37,723 nt of DNA from Clostridia bacterium (GTDB taxonomy: Bacteria > Bacillota > Clostridia > Oscillospirales > CAG-272). The stretch lies in the NCBI GenBank assembly GCA_017938885.1, contig JAGBAS010000030.1, positions 1-37,723 of the forward strand. Direction: 5' to 3'. The notes under the pieces are model-generated. The model was not told the origin of the DNA, searched no databases, and worked only from the letters and a program-made list of their open reading frames with translations. Position numbers and translations under genes: made by a program. Shown piece after piece: positions 34,139 through 37,723 of the stretch. Positions within the stretch are counted from its first letter, which is position 1, and each line of letters starts with the position of its first letter.

Positions 34139-34501
34139 ATGTCCATTACGGCAGACCTGATACGTGGCCATACCGATGCCATTATACTGGCGGCTCTCAT
34201 GCAGGGAGACAGCTACGGATACCGCATCAACCGTTCCATGTGCGACCTGACTGACGGACGCTTCGAGCTGAAGGAGGCCACCCTGTACACCGCCTTCCGC
34301 AGGCTGGAGGAATCGGGCTACATCCGCTCCTACTGGGGCGATGAAGCAACGGGAGCCCGCCGCCGCTACTACGCCATCACCCCCGATGGAAGATCCGCAT
34401 ACCGCGGTATGGTGCGGGAATGGCGGGAAGCCAGCGAGCTTCTGGAAAAGCTCATGCGCTTTGGTTCCGATGGCGACGTGAGCGGTGCGGAACAAATTTG
34501 A
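34139..34501 (+). CDS. PadR-family transcriptional regulator
   Basis: This 120-residue protein has the PadR winged helix: IILAALMQGDSYGYRINRSM, the recognition helix in ELKEATLYTAFRRLEESGYI and the wing RRRYYAITPDGR, plus a short C-terminal dimerisation helix. PadR-like repressors respond to phenolics, antibiotics or envelope stress. It is the first gene of a five-gene operon. AAAAGGAGGTG precedes the ATG. The half-sites over its promoter suggest self-repression. Confidence 0.92.
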   Translation: MSITADLIRGHTDAIILAALMQGDSYGYRINRSMCDLTDGRFELKEATLYTAFRRLEESGYIRSYWGDEATGARRRYYAITPDGRSAYRGMVREWREASELLEKLMRFGSDGDVSGAEQI

Positions 34502-34519
34502 GAAAGGAGCTGATCGGTC

Positions 34520-35161
34520 ATGAAGGATAGACTCGACGCATATATACAAGGCCTGTTTGCGGAAGCCGAAAGACGCTCCCCTGCCAATAGGCGGCTCGCT
34601 GAGCTGAAGGAAGAGCTGTTGCTGAATACCCGGGAAAAATACGACGATCTCGTTGCCATGGGGAAAAGCCCCGAGGCTGCGTATCGCGTCGCGGTGGATG
34701 GGATCGGGGATATTTCCGAGCTGCTCAAGGCCGTTGCAGGCGGAGCTGTTGCTGATGAAGCCGCCGTGGATACGCCGGCTGTTGACACCACCGCCGATGG
34801 CGAGGACGCAGATACGGCTCGCCCGCCCATGGCGCAGGAGCCCGAAGTTTCCGCCAACGGGGCGAACAGAGGCGGTCGTGATGGTGAGAATGACGATGGA
34901 GACGACGAGAATAACGAGGACGAAGATGACGAGAACGACGAAGGCGAAGACAACGAGAACGCCGACGAGGAGGCGCGGTCCGGCCGCCCGCCCCGTTCCC
35001 GCTGGTATGCTTTGGTCAGCGGGATCATCTGGACGGTGATTCTGTGCGCATATTTTTTCGTGAGCTTCGAGACTCATGCCTGGGGCGTGACCTGGATCCT
35101 GTTTATCATGGGGATCGCCGCAGACAACGTCGCCAAATGCATATTTGATCTGAGGAGGTAA
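34520..35161 (+). CDS. HAAS-domain membrane protein (DUF1700-like) with acidic linker
   Basis: This 213-residue protein begins with a HAAS-type helical domain (YIQGLFAEAERRSPANRRLA; NTREKYDDLVAMGKSPEAAY; VDGIGDISELLK), which in this family pairs with PadR regulators. Residues 121-151 are almost purely Asp, Glu and Asn. Two hydrophobic helices follow (about 162-183 and 188-206). The probable role is a membrane partner of the PadR system. AAAGGAG precedes the ATG; the next gene starts 3 bases after the stop. Confidence 0.82.
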   Translation: MKDRLDAYIQGLFAEAERRSPANRRLAELKEELLLNTREKYDDLVAMGKSPEAAYRVAVDGIGDISELLKAVAGGAVADEAAVDTPAVDTTADGEDADTARPPMAQEPEVSANGANRGGRDGENDDGDDENNEDEDDENDEGEDNENADEEARSGRPPRSRWYALVSGIIWTVILCAYFFVSFETHAWGVTWILFIMGIAADNVAKCIFDLRR

Positions 35162-35164
35162 GCT

Positions 35165-36085
35165 ATGAGCCATGATCTGACAAAGAAACGGCCTGTCCGC
35201 CCGTCTGCCGTCGTTGGCATTGTGGTCTGGTCGCTCGTTTTCTGCCTGCTGGGGGGACTTCTCTTGGCGGGGCTTTGGGGTGCGGAGATCAACCTCCGAT
35301 TCTTTGAATTACCCGGCGGCGTGCATCTCAACTTGGGTGGCTTTACCTATGAGGACGCAGGGGAGTACAGCGTGGGGGATGCTTCAGTCAAGGCTGCCGT
35401 TACCGAGCTGGAGATCAACTGGCTGGAGGGAGACGTTACCGTGATCCCGTCGGAGACCGATCAGATCTCGGTTTCCGAGAATTACAACGGCGAGGACGAC
35501 GACCTGCGCCTGCGTTGGCGGGTGGAGGACGGAAAGCTGACGGTGCAGTACCGCAAATCCACTTGGCTTGGGACGTCTCGGTCGGTTCGCAAGGATCTGA
35601 CCGTGGCGATTCCTGCGGCCATGCTGGAGGCTATGGACGAGGTGGAGATCACCACCGTGTCCGGCGGTGTCTCTTATACGGGGAACGCCGACGAGCTGAC
35701 GCTGGATGCGGTGGCGGGAGATTTTACCGTCAACGGCGATATCGGTGAGCTGGAGATGCACGCCGTACAAGGGAAGATCACCTTTACGGGAAGCGTCCGA
35801 ACCGCCGAGGTGGAGTGCGTGGACACGGCCGTCACCATGAATCTGCATATGGCCGCAAGCCTTTCCTTCGATCAGGTGGACGGAGACGTGGAGCTGTACC
35901 TGTCCGACGAGATCAAGGGCTTCTCTGCCGAGGTTGAGGCCTTGGGCGGTGAGATTACGGCAGACGGCTTCGATGGTATGAAAAACATGAACGATGAAAA
36001 CGCCCGTTGGGGCGATGGGAGCCTCCGCGTGCGCGTCGAAGGGGTCGGAGCGAAACTGAACATTAAGAAATTAACCAATGATTAA
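35165..36085 (+). CDS. DUF4097-family membrane-anchored beta-helix protein
   Basis: This 306-residue protein has one N-terminal transmembrane helix (about 17-40). A repeating beta structure follows, typical of DUF4097: LEINWLEGDVTVIPSETDQI, LTVQYRKS, VEITTVSGGVSY and LTLDAVAGDFTVNGDIGEL. The bulk would lie outside the membrane. PadR, HAAS and DUF4097 genes recur together in Firmicutes and are linked with envelope stress or membrane sensing; the exact function is unknown. TGAGGAGG overlaps the previous gene. The end overlaps the next gene by 8 bases. Confidence 0.82.
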   Translation: MSHDLTKKRPVRPSAVVGIVVWSLVFCLLGGLLLAGLWGAEINLRFFELPGGVHLNLGGFTYEDAGEYSVGDASVKAAVTELEINWLEGDVTVIPSETDQISVSENYNGEDDDLRLRWRVEDGKLTVQYRKSTWLGTSRSVRKDLTVAIPAAMLEAMDEVEITTVSGGVSYTGNADELTLDAVAGDFTVNGDIGELEMHAVQGKITFTGSVRTAEVECVDTAVTMNLHMAASLSFDQVDGDVELYLSDEIKGFSAEVEALGGEITADGFDGMKNMNDENARWGDGSLRVRVEGVGAKLNIKKLTND

Positions 36086-36593
36086 CAAAATAATGGGTGA
36101 GAATCAACACAATTCTAAGGTGGGACTGACCGTTTGCTTCACGGGACACCGTCATGTAGCCTACGAAGAAGCGGTCAGACTCCCATCTCTTCTGGAGGGG
36201 GTTCTGATCGAGCTCGTCGAGCGCGGCGCAACCACCTTCCGCGCGGGCGGTGCCATCGGATTTGATACGGTGGCGGCACTGAAGGTGCTGGAGCTGAGGG
36301 AGCGGTATCCCCATATCCGCCTGGAGCTGATCCTGCCCTGCCGCAATCAGACTGAGTACTGGGAGGAAACGGCCGTCCGGACCTACCAATATATACTGAA
36401 GCAGGCAGACAGCCATCGATTCCTGTTCGATGCCTATTTTGACGGCTGTATGCTGGAGCGGGATCGCAGGCTCGTGGAGGGAAGCGACATCTGCGTCGCC
36501 TATTGCAACCGCAGTCGGGGCGGTACGGCCTATACCTTCACCCGAGCCATCCGCGCGGGGCTGGAGGTCATCAATCTGAACGATCTAATGTAA
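36078..36593 (+). CDS. SLOG-fold protein (DUF1273/YpsA-like)
   Basis: This 171-residue protein has the Rossmann-like SLOG signature: VCFTGHRHVAYEE (residues 19-31), then FRAGGAIGFDTVAALKVLEL and LELILPCRNQTEYW. The late DICVAYCNRSRGGTAYTFTR supports it. SLOG proteins bind nucleotide-derived ligands, and the fold is shared with LOG and DprA. The start at 36078 overlaps the DUF4097 gene by 8 bases and no good binding site is visible, so it is probably translated by coupling. A second ATG at 36093 is possible. Confidence 0.85.
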   Translation: MINKIMGENQHNSKVGLTVCFTGHRHVAYEEAVRLPSLLEGVLIELVERGATTFRAGGAIGFDTVAALKVLELRERYPHIRLELILPCRNQTEYWEETAVRTYQYILKQADSHRFLFDAYFDGCMLERDRRLVEGSDICVAYCNRSRGGTAYTFTRAIRAGLEVINLNDLM

Positions 36594-36606
36594 GGAGGAC
36601 AGCGTA

Positions 36607-37518
36607 ATGGGCTCTGCATTCATGAACGCCATGGTGAACGAGGTACACCGCCAGGGCGGCGAGCATATTTACTATTCGGTGGTGACGCTGGAGGCACCTG
36701 CCGAGGGCGAGGAATTGTACCATATGGAAAAGGTGGATTTTCAGCCCGGAAACCCAGGCCACGATTGCTATTCCACCGCGAAGGCCATTTCTTCCATTGC
36801 GGCGGGGATCCTGTACGATCGCGGTCTGCTCAGACCTTCCGATCGGCTTGGAAAGTTCCTTTCCTCTTATTTGGCGGAGGGAACCGACCCGAAATGGGGC
36901 GAGCTTACGGTCCATCAACTTATGCGCCACCGTACGGGCGCGCGGGAGGGGGTGGATTTCGATCTCACCAATGCCCATCTCTGGAAAGATCCCGAGTGGC
37001 TGCATACGCTGTTTGCGTCTCCTATTGTATCCGATCCCGAGGAACGTTTTGTGTATTCCGATGGGAACTACTACATTCTTGGTCGGATCGTGGAGGAGAT
37101 CACGGGGATGGGACTGGAGCTCTTTATGCAAAAAGAGGTATTCGTTCCGCTGGGCTTTCACGTCAATGCCTGGAGCCGCGATATAAACGGTCATACTGTG
37201 GGCGGGACGGGACTGTATCTGCGCACTGAGGACCTGGCTAAGATCGGTTGGCTTTGGGCCAACAAGGGGATGTGGGGGAACCGCCGCATCTATTCCGAGG
37301 CGTGGTCGGATATCTTTGTGAACTATCAGAAGGATCCGGTTGCTGACTACGGGTACGGTATCTGTCGTCTGGCCGACGGTATCATCGCCGGCGGCGGTAT
37401 GTACGGTCAAGGGGTCTGCGCCGATCTGAACCGCAAGCGGGTCGTGGCTTTCCATTGCTTCGATCCCCACGGGAAAACATCGGGTCTGAACGGCTTTTGC
37501 GCCGGTTTGAAGGACTGA
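36607..37518 (+). CDS. serine hydrolase of the beta-lactamase/penicillin-binding fold
   Basis: This 303-residue protein has the S56-T-A-K59 motif (DCYSTAKAISSIAAG) that marks the acyl-enzyme serine, and Y150-S-D152 (VYSDGNYYILGRIVEE) in place of the usual Y-x-N. The late GGGMYGQGVCADLNRKRVV resembles the third motif region. There is no signal peptide, so a cytoplasmic esterase or amidase role is likelier than cell-wall or antibiotic hydrolysis. AAGGAGG precedes the ATG 13 bases after the SLOG gene. It is the last gene of the PadR operon. Confidence 0.85.
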   Translation: MGSAFMNAMVNEVHRQGGEHIYYSVVTLEAPAEGEELYHMEKVDFQPGNPGHDCYSTAKAISSIAAGILYDRGLLRPSDRLGKFLSSYLAEGTDPKWGELTVHQLMRHRTGAREGVDFDLTNAHLWKDPEWLHTLFASPIVSDPEERFVYSDGNYYILGRIVEEITGMGLELFMQKEVFVPLGFHVNAWSRDINGHTVGGTGLYLRTEDLAKIGWLWANKGMWGNRRIYSEAWSDIFVNYQKDPVADYGYGICRLADGIIAGGGMYGQGVCADLNRKRVVAFHCFDPHGKTSGLNGFCAGLKD

Positions 37519-37533
37519 AACACTGATATTTGG

Positions 37534-37569
37534 GCATGGTGTACAAAAGCCATGCTCTTCTTTTGTACA
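37534..37569. terminator. overlapping hairpins after the serine hydrolase gene
   Basis: GCATGG (37534-37539) pairs with CCATGC (37550-37555), followed by TCTTCTTTT. A larger perfect hairpin TGTACAAAAG (37540-37549) with CTTTTGTACA (37560-37569) uses overlapping bases, so only one can form. The first looks like a weak terminator; the second lacks a T-run. Confidence 0.55.
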
Positions 37570-37613
37570 GAACTGCCTCCTTCTCCAAACCGAAAAAACT
37601 TTCAAAAAAGCTA

Positions 37614-37642
37614 TTGACAAAAGGAGGGGGAAGTGCTATAAT
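37614..37642 (+). promoter_or_regulatory. strong rRNA-type promoter at the window edge
   Basis: TTGACA (37614-37619), a 17-base spacer and TATAAT (37637-37642) with TGC before it: full consensus plus extended -10. An A-rich AAAAAACTTTCAAAAAAG lies directly upstream, like an UP element. A GC-rich hairpin CGAGGC-AAGC-GCCTCG lies in the leader. At the very end AAAAAACTTTTGAAAA looks like the upstream part of a second promoter. This fits tandem rRNA operon promoters of Firmicutes. The gene itself is beyond the window. Confidence 0.75.
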
Positions 37643-37723
37643 ATGCAAGCTGTCAACGAGGCAAGCGCCTCGAAGAACGGTGCCGAAAAAAATCACGAAA
37701 AAAGTTGAAAAAACTTTTGAAAA

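Noticed and set aside
36607..37518. An antibiotic-resistance beta-lactamase
   Set aside because: It has STAK and a Y-S-D motif but no signal peptide and no clear K-T-G, so a generic serine hydrolase is the safer call.

Overview
The window comes from a fairly GC-rich Gram-positive anaerobe, most likely a gut-type member of class Clostridia (Oscillospiraceae/Ruminococcaceae-like). This rests on ribosomal gene order, strong AGGAGG ribosome binding sites, zinc-ribbon forms of S14, S4, L24, L36 and adenylate kinase, and a PadR/HAAS/DUF4097 module. It is an inference from gene content; no taxonomic search was possible.

Positions 1-11590 hold the end of the S10 operon and the complete spc and alpha operons on the + strand: rplP (3' end), rpmC, rpsQ, rplN, rplX, rplE, rpsN, rpsH, rplF, rplR, rpsE, rpmD, rplO, secY, adk, map, infA, rpmJ, rpsM, rpsK, rpsD, rpoA, rplQ, then a strong terminator. 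Several gaps inside this run (615-723, 2188-2429, 3853-3982, 8437-8539, 9971-10107) carry hairpins without U-tracts and look like processed or regulatory mRNA spacers. L6 carries about 28 extra residues.

Positions 11600-19640 are accessory metabolism: a HAD phosphatase and a DMT exporter from a consensus promoter, a large glycoside-hydrolase-like protein (-), a tandem GNAT acetyltransferase, a MITE-like inverted repeat, an SDR oxidoreductase, and an aminotransferase translationally coupled to an Lrp/AsnC regulator (-). Positions 19675-21703 are an AT-rich, two-gene restriction-modification island. It sits between the Lrp gene and a minus-strand run of a MutS-type ATPase, a PHP phosphatase and RtcB RNA ligase (21736-25510).

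Positions 25670-28932 encode a TIGR01212-type radical SAM protein and a GH78-like alpha-L-rhamnosidase. Positions 29003-33903 hold three separately promoted and terminated genes for secreted proteins. All have a signal peptide, a related N-terminal beta-domain, an acidic Pro/Thr/Glu linker and a C-terminal GCG(G/S)-hydrophobic-K/R tail with no LPXTG. This is the most interesting candidate for an undescribed surface-protein sorting system. Two of them share a nearly identical 180-base 3' cassette.

Positions 34075-37518 are a PadR-controlled operon: PadR, a HAAS-domain membrane protein, a DUF4097 protein, a SLOG-fold protein and a serine hydrolase. Its promoter is overlapped by three 6-base half-sites. 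The window ends in a consensus promoter with rRNA-operon-like flanks, suggesting that an rrn operon starts just downstream.
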